From Maribacter vaceletii (GTDB lineage Bacteria; Bacteroidota; Bacteroidia; Flavobacteriales; Flavobacteriaceae): a stretch of 64,000 bases of DNA. The stretch lies in NCBI RefSeq assembly GCF_003634105.1, contig NZ_RBIQ01000009.1, positions 62,001 through 126,000 on the forward strand, read 5' to 3'. Under the pieces are notes generated by a model, which saw only the letters and a program-made list of their open reading frames with translations, was not told the DNA's origin and ran no database searches. Position 1 is the first letter of the stretch; every line of letters begins with the position of its first letter. Shown here in pieces: positions 54,432 to 62,542 of this stretch. Both the position numbers and the translations under genes were made by a program.

Positions 54432-56465
54432 TTATTCCCAAATAACCGGTAAGAAAACAGTCATTTCGCTTTCTTTACCTTTATTTCTGTTAGACCAAGC
54501 ATAATATGGAACAAAAGTAGTTTTGTATGTTTCCATATTTGGCTTTTTTACTTTATGATATAATCCTTTACCATTATCTGTTTTTCGTAATAAAACTTCA
54601 CCAGTAATAGCAGATACACCTCCTAAAAAATCCGAACGATATTCTGCTGTTAGTTTTTCTGCATCCCCTTTAATATATACATCTATTACACTAGATTCTT
54701 TAGGCAAATCAACAGATTCTACACAATAAACCACAGGACCTCTTTTAATTGCTACCTGGTTACGAACTTCTTCTATACGAGAATGACCTTCTACAAAATT
54801 TACATCCATAGGCATATCCAAACGGATAATATCTCCTTTTCTCCATTTACGGTTAATCGTAGTAAAAGTACCAGGTGTAACACTTACAGCAACGGCTTCC
54901 CCATTAACTAATACTTTAGAACCTTCTGCCCACTCTGGTATTCTTAGCATTATATCAAAAGGTTTTCTTTTACTTTCTTGAATAGTTATCTTAACATCAC
55001 CCTCCCAAGGATACATTGTTTCTTGCTTTAATTTTATTTTAGAACCATCCAATAATTTAGTAGACAGTGTATTTCCTCCATATAAATTAACAGCTACACC
55101 ATTACTAGATAAACTATAAGCCCAACCAGAAACTTTAGCAATTGTTCTTACTAAGTTTGGAGGACAACAAAAACAATCTAAATACTCTTGACGCGTTGGA
55201 AATTCAGTATTCATTTTATCGTAATCTCTAGTACCGTGTAATACACGAAGAGGATTTGCATAATAATATCTATCGCCATCTAAATTAATTCCAGATAGCG
55301 CACTATTATAAAGCACAAGCTCCATAATATCTGCATATTTAGATTCCCCTTTTAAACCTAACATACGGTAACTAAACATGGAATTACAAACATTAGCACA
55401 TGTTTCATTGTATGCCGTTAAATTTGGCATTATATACCCATCTATAAAACCTTCTTCTATTTTATCTCTATTTGTAGATGCTCCATAATGCGTTTGCCCT
55501 ACTGCTCCAGTAACATACATTTTCTCTAAAGCAACATTCATCCACAATCTATCTAAAGCATCAATAAGTTCTTGCTCTCCTGTTTCCGCTGCAACATCAG
55601 CAGCTCCAGCATAATAATACAACGCTAATACAGCATGACCAACAGCTTCACTTGACTTACGAATAGGAGTTCGCTCCTGTACCATATCTCCTATAGGGTA
55701 CCCCTTTGTTTCTGGAGTTTCTTTTACTTCATATGCCCCACGATTATTGATAAATTTTTCAGCAAGATTTAAGTATTTTTTCTCTTTTGTAGTACGGTAC
55801 AATTCCACTAAACCCATTATCTGAGTCTGGTTAAACCCAAAACGACCATAACGCTCATCATCTGTCATAAAAAGAGACACCAATAAGTCTGCATGTTTTA
55901 TAGCTATATCTAAAAAGTTAGTTTGCCCAGTAATTCTATTATGAATACAAGCACTAGTTAATAAGTGTCCAGAATTATACATTTCATGATATTTACGATT
56001 ATCATAACGCTCAACATCATCATTCAACTGTATTTGTGTTTGCAAGTAGCCATCTTCTAATTGTGCTTCTCCGATGATTGCAATGTACCCATCTAATTCA
56101 CTTAACAACTTTGGGTCTTTATTTTGCGCATAAACATACATTGCAGCTTCCATAAACTTATAGAAATCTCCATCATGCCAACGCATACCCTTATGTTCTC
56201 CTTCTTTGTGGCCTGCAGCAATTTTAAAATTATTTAAAGCATGCCCAGTATCTCCTGTAAGTAAGGAACGCATATAGGGAATCATTTTTTCTTCGGCAAC
56301 CTTAAATTTATCTGCCCAAAAACCATCTGTCCATTGGCAGTCACCCATATTAACACTTTTTAGCTTAACATGCTTACTCTCCGCATTATTAAGAATCCCT
56401 TTTTCTTGGGCAAATGTTATTTGCATTGCTAAAATGCCAAATGCGGCAATAATTATTTTTTTCAT
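54432..56465 (-). CDS. GH127-type (DUF1680) glycoside hydrolase, secreted
   Basis: The 677-aa protein has a type I signal (ITFAQ, cut near residue 20). Active-site residues are Glu338, Glu354 and Cys356, and Cys433-Cys434 (DCFCCPPN). It is strikingly like the signal-less copy at 34921 over the whole length (shared YVTGAVGQ-x-HYGAST, IEEGFID, YLDCFCC/YLECFCC), so those two probably share a substrate but work in different compartments. It follows a sulfatase gene by 26 nt. Confidence 0.92.
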   Translation of the reverse strand: MKKIIIAAFGILAMQITFAQEKGILNNAESKHVKLKSVNMGDCQWTDGFWADKFKVAEEKMIPYMRSLLTGDTGHALNNFKIAAGHKEGEHKGMRWHDGDFYKFMEAAMYVYAQNKDPKLLSELDGYIAIIGEAQLEDGYLQTQIQLNDDVERYDNRKYHEMYNSGHLLTSACIHNRITGQTNFLDIAIKHADLLVSLFMTDDERYGRFGFNQTQIMGLVELYRTTKEKKYLNLAEKFINNRGAYEVKETPETKGYPIGDMVQERTPIRKSSEAVGHAVLALYYYAGAADVAAETGEQELIDALDRLWMNVALEKMYVTGAVGQTHYGASTNRDKIEEGFIDGYIMPNLTAYNETCANVCNSMFSYRMLGLKGESKYADIMELVLYNSALSGINLDGDRYYYANPLRVLHGTRDYDKMNTEFPTRQEYLDCFCCPPNLVRTIAKVSGWAYSLSSNGVAVNLYGGNTLSTKLLDGSKIKLKQETMYPWEGDVKITIQESKRKPFDIMLRIPEWAEGSKVLVNGEAVAVSVTPGTFTTINRKWRKGDIIRLDMPMDVNFVEGHSRIEEVRNQVAIKRGPVVYCVESVDLPKESSVIDVYIKGDAEKLTAEYRSDFLGGVSAITGEVLLRKTDNGKGLYHKVKKPNMETYKTTFVPYYAWSNRNKGKESEMTVFLPVIWE

Positions 56466-56491
56466 AATCCAGTATCTATAGTAATTTAATT

Positions 56492-57910
56492 TTAATCTCT
56501 AATTGGCAATTCAAGTTCTTTTTTTACAAGCTCAGGACTTCTATAACGATCCATTCTATCAATATCATAATTCTCAAAAGTTCTTTTAAGCATCCATAAA
56601 GGGCGCTCTAAAGTGGATTCCCAAGCAAACATTTCTTTAAACATTTTTTTTACTTTCTCAGGATATTCTGATGCCAAATCATTTTGTTCCGCAAGGTCTT
56701 CTGTTATATTATACAATTCGGCCGGTCTATCTGCAAAACGAATAAGTTTCCAATCTTCTTTTCTATATGCAAGTCGCACTTCCTTTTTCCAAAATAGAGT
56801 TTGGTGCGGTCTATCTAGGTTTTGACCGTTAACATATGGCAAAAGATTTACACCATCTACCTCTTTTAAATCTGCTACATTTCCACCGCCAGCAGCATAA
56901 AAGGTAGGTAATAAATCTAAGGTACTTACTGGATAATCATATTTCTGATTCTTTTTTATTTGATTTGGCCAACTTAAAAGATAAGGCACGCGAATTCCCC
57001 CTTCTAAGTGATTAGATTTAGTGCCACTTAAGGGAAGGTTAACAGATGCGTTTTTATCCGTAGGGCCACCATTATCATTAGAAAAAACAACTATAGTATT
57101 TTCTTCTAAACCCAATTCCTTTAACTTATCTAAAACACGACCACAAGCGCGATCCAAAGCCAATGTCATTGCCGCCAACTCTTTACGTTTTCCTAGTAAG
57201 TTTGGGAATTTATCTAGGTCTTCCTGTGTAGCTTCCATAGGTGTGTGCACCGCATTAAAAGCCAAGTATATAAAAAATGGATTTTCCTTATTCTTTTCTA
57301 TAAAAGAAACTGCTTTATTTGCTAAGGCATCTGTAACATATTCTTTTGGCTCTTCGAAGTTCTCAAAACCTCTTTCCATTCTGTTATCCTTATGAGCTTT
57401 ATCTATATTCTCATAACCAAAATAACTACGAGCCCCTCCTCTAAAACCATAGAACTCATCAAAACCTCTTTTCAAAGGATGATAGCGATCCGCATCTCCT
57501 AAATGCCATTTACCATACATTGCAGATGTATAGCCCAATTTCTTTAAATAATCTGCTATAGTCGCCTGATCCAAAGGAAGCCCCATATCGTCTGCAAGAA
57601 ACTTAGAGTTTTCACTCATATAACCAGGAACATTAATCTCTTCATAACCAAAACGCTGTTGGTATTTTCCGGTCATTAAACCGGCTCTAGAAGGACCACA
57701 AGTAGCATCAGTAACATAACCTTGCGTAAATCTTATACCAGATTTAGCTAACTTATCTAAATTAGGGGTTATCATTTCCTTGCTTCCTTGAAAACCAAAA
57801 TCTGCATAACCTGCATCATCAGAAAAAAGAAAAACAATATTTGGTTGTTTTTGGGCAGCTATAGATAAACTACACAAAACTAGCACAATAAAAGACCCTA
57901 AACCCTTCAT
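56492..57910 (-). CDS. S1-type sulfatase (CGPSR), secreted
   Basis: The 472-aa protein has a type I signal peptide (SIAAQ, near residue 20) and no lipobox, unlike most sulfatases in the window. The formylglycine motif is C-G-P-S-R (Cys71), followed by [15 protein letters not shown], which resembles S1_19-type carrageenan sulfatases as I recall them. The metal pair DD is at residues 31-32. A LacI-type operator-like palindrome lies about 70 nt upstream of its ATG. It opens the sub-run that leads into the three GH127 genes. Confidence 0.92.
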   Translation of the reverse strand: MKGLGSFIVLVLCSLSIAAQKQPNIVFLFSDDAGYADFGFQGSKEMITPNLDKLAKSGIRFTQGYVTDATCGPSRAGLMTGKYQQRFGYEEINVPGYMSENSKFLADDMGLPLDQATIADYLKKLGYTSAMYGKWHLGDADRYHPLKRGFDEFYGFRGGARSYFGYENIDKAHKDNRMERGFENFEEPKEYVTDALANKAVSFIEKNKENPFFIYLAFNAVHTPMEATQEDLDKFPNLLGKRKELAAMTLALDRACGRVLDKLKELGLEENTIVVFSNDNGGPTDKNASVNLPLSGTKSNHLEGGIRVPYLLSWPNQIKKNQKYDYPVSTLDLLPTFYAAGGGNVADLKEVDGVNLLPYVNGQNLDRPHQTLFWKKEVRLAYRKEDWKLIRFADRPAELYNITEDLAEQNDLASEYPEKVKKMFKEMFAWESTLERPLWMLKRTFENYDIDRMDRYRSPELVKKELELPIRD

Positions 57911-57979
57911 ATAGATTTATTTACAATTTTTAAACCAACACATATTAAAATGCTTGTCTACAAATTAAATAAATAACAT

Positions 57980-57995
57980 CGGAAACGTTTTCGCG
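57980..57995. promoter_or_regulatory. LacI/GalR-type operator-like palindrome
   Basis: CGGAAACGTTTTCGCG contains the central AAACGTTT core and near-symmetric flanks (GGAAACG/CGTTTTC) typical of LacI-family operators. It is in the 185-nt gap before the sulfatase-GH127 sub-run. A 7/8 match to the -7 consensus (TTAATTTG on the minus strand, 57961-57968) lies on the gene side. No LacI-family gene is in the window. Confidence 0.4.
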
Positions 57996-58095
57996 AATTT
58001 TATCCTTAAGCAACATTATTTTATCCAAAAAAAATAATAAAGAATATAAGTCGGTAATCTACGCCTTGAATGTTAATTTTTTTAACGTTTAAACA

Positions 58096-59907
58096 TTATT
58101 CAATTAATTTTACATCAACAAATAAAGGACCGGTTGCTAAACCTAAGGGATTTGTTTTAAAATAAGCATGTAAGTTTCCTTCCCCATCGGGTAATTGAAC
58201 ATTATCAAATATTACTTTTCTTTGCCCTTTGTCAATTGGTAGAGTAAGATGTATTTGGTTGTATTTTAAATGGGCAATACAATTTTCTTTGACTTCAGGT
58301 AAATCTAAAGAAATTTGATATTTTCCTTTTTCTGTTTTTACACGCCAATAGCCTAATTGATTATCCTCTATAACACGTGGACCGCCATAATCAAAACGAG
58401 AGATAACTCTAGGACCTCCCCAATCAAAACGAGATAGGTTTACATGTAACTGTTCTTTCTCTCCTAAATGAATTCGTTGAATTCCTTTTGCATCACGTTC
58501 TTCCGTTACCTCATCAAACCAATTTTCATAACGTAATAGTAAATCTTCCACAACATCGGGATGTTTTTGAGCTAAATTGATTCGCTCTGTAGGATCCTCC
58601 TCTACATTATAAAGTTCTAAATTTTTTAAAACATTCTTTAGCTCATGATCCGTAGGTTGATGCACTATACCATGTGGAAAATCATGCGGACTAACTAATT
58701 TATATTTCTGAGTTCGTACTCCAAAATGCATATACTTAAATGGTGTTGGACCATAATGCATTTGCACATAAAACGCTCTATCATCCAGATTAGAATCGGT
58801 TCCATGCTTCCATAAATTCAATAATGATTTGCCATCTAACGAAACATTATTTGGAACAGGAATATTAGCAACATCTAAAACCGTTGGTAATATATCAATC
58901 ATAGACCCCATAGTATTAGTATTCACCTTTTTTGGTAGCTTACTTTTCCATTTCACAAAAAATGGAACTCGTATTCCTGCTTCATAAACACTTGTTTTTG
59001 TTCCTCTTAAATTGGACACCCAACGCCCAGGATATACATCGTTTTTAGATCTTCTAGTTCGCGGGCCATTATCCGATAAAAATAAAATCAACGTATTTTC
59101 TTCTATCCCTAACTCTTTTAGCTTTTCTAGAACTCTACCCACATTGTAATCTATACTAGAAATCATTCCATAAGTGAGTGCATTGTCTTCATGTAGTCCC
59201 ATTTTTCTAAATGGCGCAGCTAATTTATCTGGAACCTGAAGAGGAAAATGCGGTAAATTTGTTGCCAAATAAGCAAAAAACGGTTTGCCATCTTTTTTAC
59301 CAATAAAATCTAAAGAAGCATCTGTAAAAATATCATCACAATACCCTTCGTACTTCTTGGACACATTATTATGCTCTAATACTGGATCAAAATATGTATT
59401 CCCTGCAGGACCGGCTGCCTGCCCTATTCCGCCTCCTTTATGAACCAAGACTTCTTGAAATCCTTGATCTGATGGTCGCATAGGATTATTATCCCCTACA
59501 TGCCATTTTCCAAAAATTCCTGTCCTATACCCATTATCCCTTAATATTTCTGCAATTGTTATTTCTGACCCATTCATAAAATGATCCACCTGTGTGACCG
59601 CTGTTACCCCTGTTCTATAAGGGTACCTTCCTGTTAATAAAGCCGCACGAGAAGCTGAACAATTGGGATACGATATAAAAGCAGACATTTCTACCCCCTC
59701 CTTACCTATGCTTTCTATATGCGGTGTTTTTAAATAAGGGTTACCATGTGATCCAATATCTCCATACCCTTGATCATCAGACATCATTATGATAATATTT
59801 GGCCTTTTTTCTTGCCCACTAACAATAGAGTTAAAAGAGAAGCAGAAAAAAATAAATAGAAATTGAATTACAGTAACACCACATCTCTTTATATTCGACT
59901 TTTTCAT
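58096..59907 (-). CDS. S1-type sulfatase with extra C-terminal beta domain
   Basis: The 603-aa protein has a type I signal (IVSGQ, near residue 32), metal pair in MMSDDQGYGD and formylglycine motif C-S-A-S-R (Cys83) followed by LLTGRYPYRTGV. After the usual sulfatase fold comes an additional C-terminal region of about 120 aa predicted to be beta-rich (GKYQISLDLPE, RKVIFDNVQLPDGEGNL), possibly for substrate binding. At the junction an 11-residue unit, SRFDWGGPRVI, is tandemly repeated with one change (W to Y). The gene follows the enolase-family gene by 36 nt. Confidence 0.92.
   Translation of the reverse strand: MKKSNIKRCGVTVIQFLFIFFCFSFNSIVSGQEKRPNIIIMMSDDQGYGDIGSHGNPYLKTPHIESIGKEGVEMSAFISYPNCSASRAALLTGRYPYRTGVTAVTQVDHFMNGSEITIAEILRDNGYRTGIFGKWHVGDNNPMRPSDQGFQEVLVHKGGGIGQAAGPAGNTYFDPVLEHNNVSKKYEGYCDDIFTDASLDFIGKKDGKPFFAYLATNLPHFPLQVPDKLAAPFRKMGLHEDNALTYGMISSIDYNVGRVLEKLKELGIEENTLILFLSDNGPRTRRSKNDVYPGRWVSNLRGTKTSVYEAGIRVPFFVKWKSKLPKKVNTNTMGSMIDILPTVLDVANIPVPNNVSLDGKSLLNLWKHGTDSNLDDRAFYVQMHYGPTPFKYMHFGVRTQKYKLVSPHDFPHGIVHQPTDHELKNVLKNLELYNVEEDPTERINLAQKHPDVVEDLLLRYENWFDEVTEERDAKGIQRIHLGEKEQLHVNLSRFDWGGPRVISRFDYGGPRVIEDNQLGYWRVKTEKGKYQISLDLPEVKENCIAHLKYNQIHLTLPIDKGQRKVIFDNVQLPDGEGNLHAYFKTNPLGLATGPLFVDVKLIE
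58369..58434 (-). repeat. 33-bp in-frame tandem duplication
   Basis: Two adjacent 33-bp units (58402-58434 and 58369-58401) encode SRFDWGGPRVI and SRFDYGGPRVI in the sulfatase. They differ at 7 of 33 bases but only one residue, so the copy is not recent and the amino-acid sequence appears to be under selection. Confidence 0.9.
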
Positions 59908-59943
59908 TTTGCAAAGTTTTGTTTTATTAGTATTTTTTTTAAT

Positions 59944-61104
59944 CTACCAATTAGTAAAAGAACCATCCTTACGTTTTAGTCTTGGCGTTTCTACGGGCTT
60001 AAAACCTTCTTTAAGAGCCAACTCTTCATTAAACTCAATACCAAGACCAGGGGCATTACTAACCTTATATCTATTTCCCTCTAAAATTGGCTGTACAGGG
60101 TAATAATTAATATCATCTAAACCAGGATTTTCTACCGGAGTATTCATTTCCTCTAACCAAGTAAAATTAGGACAAGCTGCCGCTAGATGAATCGTTGCTG
60201 CTGTACAAATAGGACCAATTGGATTATGTGGCAATAAATCTATATAATGTGCTTCAGCCATATGCGCTACTTTCATTGCCTCGGTAATTCCTCCTACATT
60301 ACAAACATCTATCCTAGCAAATTGCGTAAGCTCTTTTTCTAAATAAGGCATGAATTGCCACTTGCTTGCAAATTCCTCGCCAACGGCAAAAGGAACATTT
60401 ACCATGCCTCTTAATGTTTCGTATGCTTGTGGACTTTCATCCCTTATTGGTTCTTCTATAAAATCTAATGTTCCTGTAGGCATCCGTTGTAAAAAAGAAA
60501 CGGTTTCCGGAACAGAAAGTCTGTGGTGATAATCAATTCCTATTGTAGGTTTAGAACCTACTTCTTTTCTTAGTTCTGTTACCCAATCTGCAATAATTGC
60601 AATAGATTCTCTAGGCTCAAAAGTAGAAGCATATTTACCCTCTTCATATTCCGCAGGAGCCAAACGCAACATTTGCCAACCTTCCTTAATTAATATTTTT
60701 GCTCTTTCTATCAGCTCTTCTTTACTACTAAATCGCAAAGAAGCAAAACACTCCACATAGTCCCTTTGTTTTCCTCCTAAAAGCTCATATACAGGAACTC
60801 CCAAAGCTTTTCCTTTAATATCATACATAGCTATATCTAATGCAGAAATAGCCGCCGTTAACACTCTTCCTCCTTCAAAATATTGCCCCCTATATAGATC
60901 TTGCCATATTGCTCCGATTTGCATTGGGTTTTTACCAATTAATATAGGTTTATAATGCTCTAGAGCACCTATAACGGCAAGTTCTCTTCCCGTAATACCA
61001 GAAGCTCCCCACCCATATATACCGTTACTCGTCTCAATCTTTATATTTAGCTGACTTCTACCAGCTATATTTACTGGAAACGCTATTATATCTGTAATTT
61101 TCAT
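59944..61104 (-). CDS. Enolase-superfamily sugar-acid dehydratase/cycloisomerase (galactonate dehydratase-like)
   Basis: The 386-aa protein has the mandelate racemase/enolase layout. Metal ligands are likely Asp191, Glu217 and Glu243, with catalytic His193 (GIDYHHR), His293 (LLPHNPIGP) and Glu318 (LEEMNTP). The D-x-H element and the ending DGSFTNW resemble D-galactonate dehydratase DgoD. In Zobellia the 3,6-anhydro-D-galactonate cycloisomerase also belongs to this superfamily, so either reaction, both leading to 2-keto-3-deoxy-galactonate, is possible. It lies 11 nt after an MFS acid-sugar transporter gene, forming a transport-plus-dehydration pair. Confidence 0.85.
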   Translation of the reverse strand: MKITDIIAFPVNIAGRSQLNIKIETSNGIYGWGASGITGRELAVIGALEHYKPILIGKNPMQIGAIWQDLYRGQYFEGGRVLTAAISALDIAMYDIKGKALGVPVYELLGGKQRDYVECFASLRFSSKEELIERAKILIKEGWQMLRLAPAEYEEGKYASTFEPRESIAIIADWVTELRKEVGSKPTIGIDYHHRLSVPETVSFLQRMPTGTLDFIEEPIRDESPQAYETLRGMVNVPFAVGEEFASKWQFMPYLEKELTQFARIDVCNVGGITEAMKVAHMAEAHYIDLLPHNPIGPICTAATIHLAAACPNFTWLEEMNTPVENPGLDDINYYPVQPILEGNRYKVSNAPGLGIEFNEELALKEGFKPVETPRLKRKDGSFTNW

Positions 61105-61115
61105 ATTCTAAAAAA

Positions 61116-62402
61116 TTATTCTTTTAACTCTATTCTTTTAACCTTACCAACTACTAATAAAAAGGAAAGAAAACCTACAACGGTTAATCCTCCTATAAAA
61201 AATAGTGCTGGACTAAAATCGCCGTCTTGTACCAAAAAACCAATTACTGAAGGCACTATAACAGCAGATAAACCTCCTATTAAATTAAACACACCGCCTA
61301 CTAAACCAATTATTCTTTTAGGCGCTATTAAAGACACAAACACCCAGGTAATAGATGCTAAACCATTGCCAAAAAAAGCTATTGTTAAAAACATAATGAT
61401 TAGAAAAGTACTATCTGTAAAATTAGCCCCGATAATTGTTGATGATAATGCCAAACCAACAAGAACTGGTAGCTTTCTTGCAAACTCTGGTGACCTCCCT
61501 TTTTTAACTAAATAATCTGAAGAAAATCCAGCTAAGAGAACTCCACAAAAAGCAGCCAAAAATGGAATGGAAGCTAGGAAGCCAGATTTTATAAAATCTA
61601 ACCCTCTATACTCTACCAAATACGTTGGAAACCATGTTAAAAAAAAGATAGACATAGAGCCCATACAAAACTGTCCTATATAAATTCCCCAAAGTTTTTT
61701 ATGTTTAAAAGCTTCAAAAAAATCATCCCAATTAAACTTTTCTTTTTCTTTAGATTTAGAACTAACATTGACTAGTCCACCTCCTTCTTGTATAAGCTTT
61801 AATTCCTGCTCACTTACCGTTTTATGCTGATCAGGATCCCTATAAAAGGCATACCAAATAAAAGCCCATACTATTCCAATAATACCAGATACAATAAGTA
61901 ATCCTCGCCACCCTACTTTATCTTGTATTAGAGTTAAAACGGGAAATAAAAATGCCAAACCAATAAATTGACCCGAAGTATATATAGCTATAGCAGATGC
62001 ACGCTCATGTTCCGGAAACCATTTTGTAACAATAGCATTGTTTGCAGGATAAGAAGGCGCCTCAAACACACCTATACTTGCTCTTAATCCTAATAATACT
62101 TTAAAGGAACTTATAAAACCCTGAAATAAAGTAGCAATAGACCATAACAAAAGCATAAAAGCATACAAAAACCTAAGTCTTACTTTATCCACTATTATAC
62201 CTCCCGGAATTTGTAGAGCAGCATAAGCAATACCAAATACCGAAAAAATAAGCCCCATTTGAACCGTACTTAACTCTAATGACTCACTAATAGCAGCAGC
62301 AGCTACAGAAATATTAGTTCTATCTAGATAATTTATAACTACAGTCCCAAAAATTAATGCTAAAATATTATAGCGTTTTTTACTATTCATTATTTTTTTC
62401 AT
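61116..62402 (-). CDS. MFS transporter of the anion:cation symporter family (hexuronate/galactonate type)
   Basis: The 428-aa protein has twelve predicted helices and ACS-family signatures: NYLDRTNISVAA in helix 1, GLRASIGVFEAPSYPANNAI in helix 4 and KWFPEHERASAIAIYTSGQF. The family includes ExuT, GudP and DgoT, carriers of hexuronates, glucarate and galactonate. Its pairing with the galactonate-dehydratase-like enzyme downstream suggests import of a galactose-derived acid. An internal Met (residue 5) could also be the start. It is separated from susD by a strong terminator, so it needs its own promoter or partial read-through. Confidence 0.9.
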   Translation of the reverse strand: MKKIMNSKKRYNILALIFGTVVINYLDRTNISVAAAAISESLELSTVQMGLIFSVFGIAYAALQIPGGIIVDKVRLRFLYAFMLLLWSIATLFQGFISSFKVLLGLRASIGVFEAPSYPANNAIVTKWFPEHERASAIAIYTSGQFIGLAFLFPVLTLIQDKVGWRGLLIVSGIIGIVWAFIWYAFYRDPDQHKTVSEQELKLIQEGGGLVNVSSKSKEKEKFNWDDFFEAFKHKKLWGIYIGQFCMGSMSIFFLTWFPTYLVEYRGLDFIKSGFLASIPFLAAFCGVLLAGFSSDYLVKKGRSPEFARKLPVLVGLALSSTIIGANFTDSTFLIIMFLTIAFFGNGLASITWVFVSLIAPKRIIGLVGGVFNLIGGLSAVIVPSVIGFLVQDGDFSPALFFIGGLTVVGFLSFLLVVGKVKRIELKE

Positions 62403-62430
62403 TGAACCATTTTTTTTAGAATAATGAGTT

Positions 62431-62469
62431 AATCAAAAAAAACCGAGAGCTATGACAACTCTCGGTTTT
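62431..62469 (-). terminator. Rho-independent terminator after susD
   Basis: An 11-bp stem (62439-62449 with 62459-62469, core CCGAGAG/CTCTCGG) is followed on the minus strand by a run of U residues (62435-62442). It ends the SusCD transcript ahead of the catabolic genes, which often reduces their expression relative to the uptake pair. A second, AT-only fold (62492-62505 with 62516-62535) lies between it and the susD stop. Confidence 0.9.
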
Positions 62470-62473
62470 AAAA

Positions 62474-62493
62474 ATTAACTCAACTCAACTCAA
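62474..62493. repeat. Short CAACT/AACTC tandem repeat
   Basis: Three to four copies of a 5-bp unit (TAACTCAACTCAACTCAATT) lie between the susD terminator stem and the susD stop. It may be slippage-derived and no function is evident. Confidence 0.8.
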
Positions 62494-62542
62494 TTCTTAA
62501 ATTGACCTAAAAAAATCAATTTAAAAACAAGAATTTTAAATA

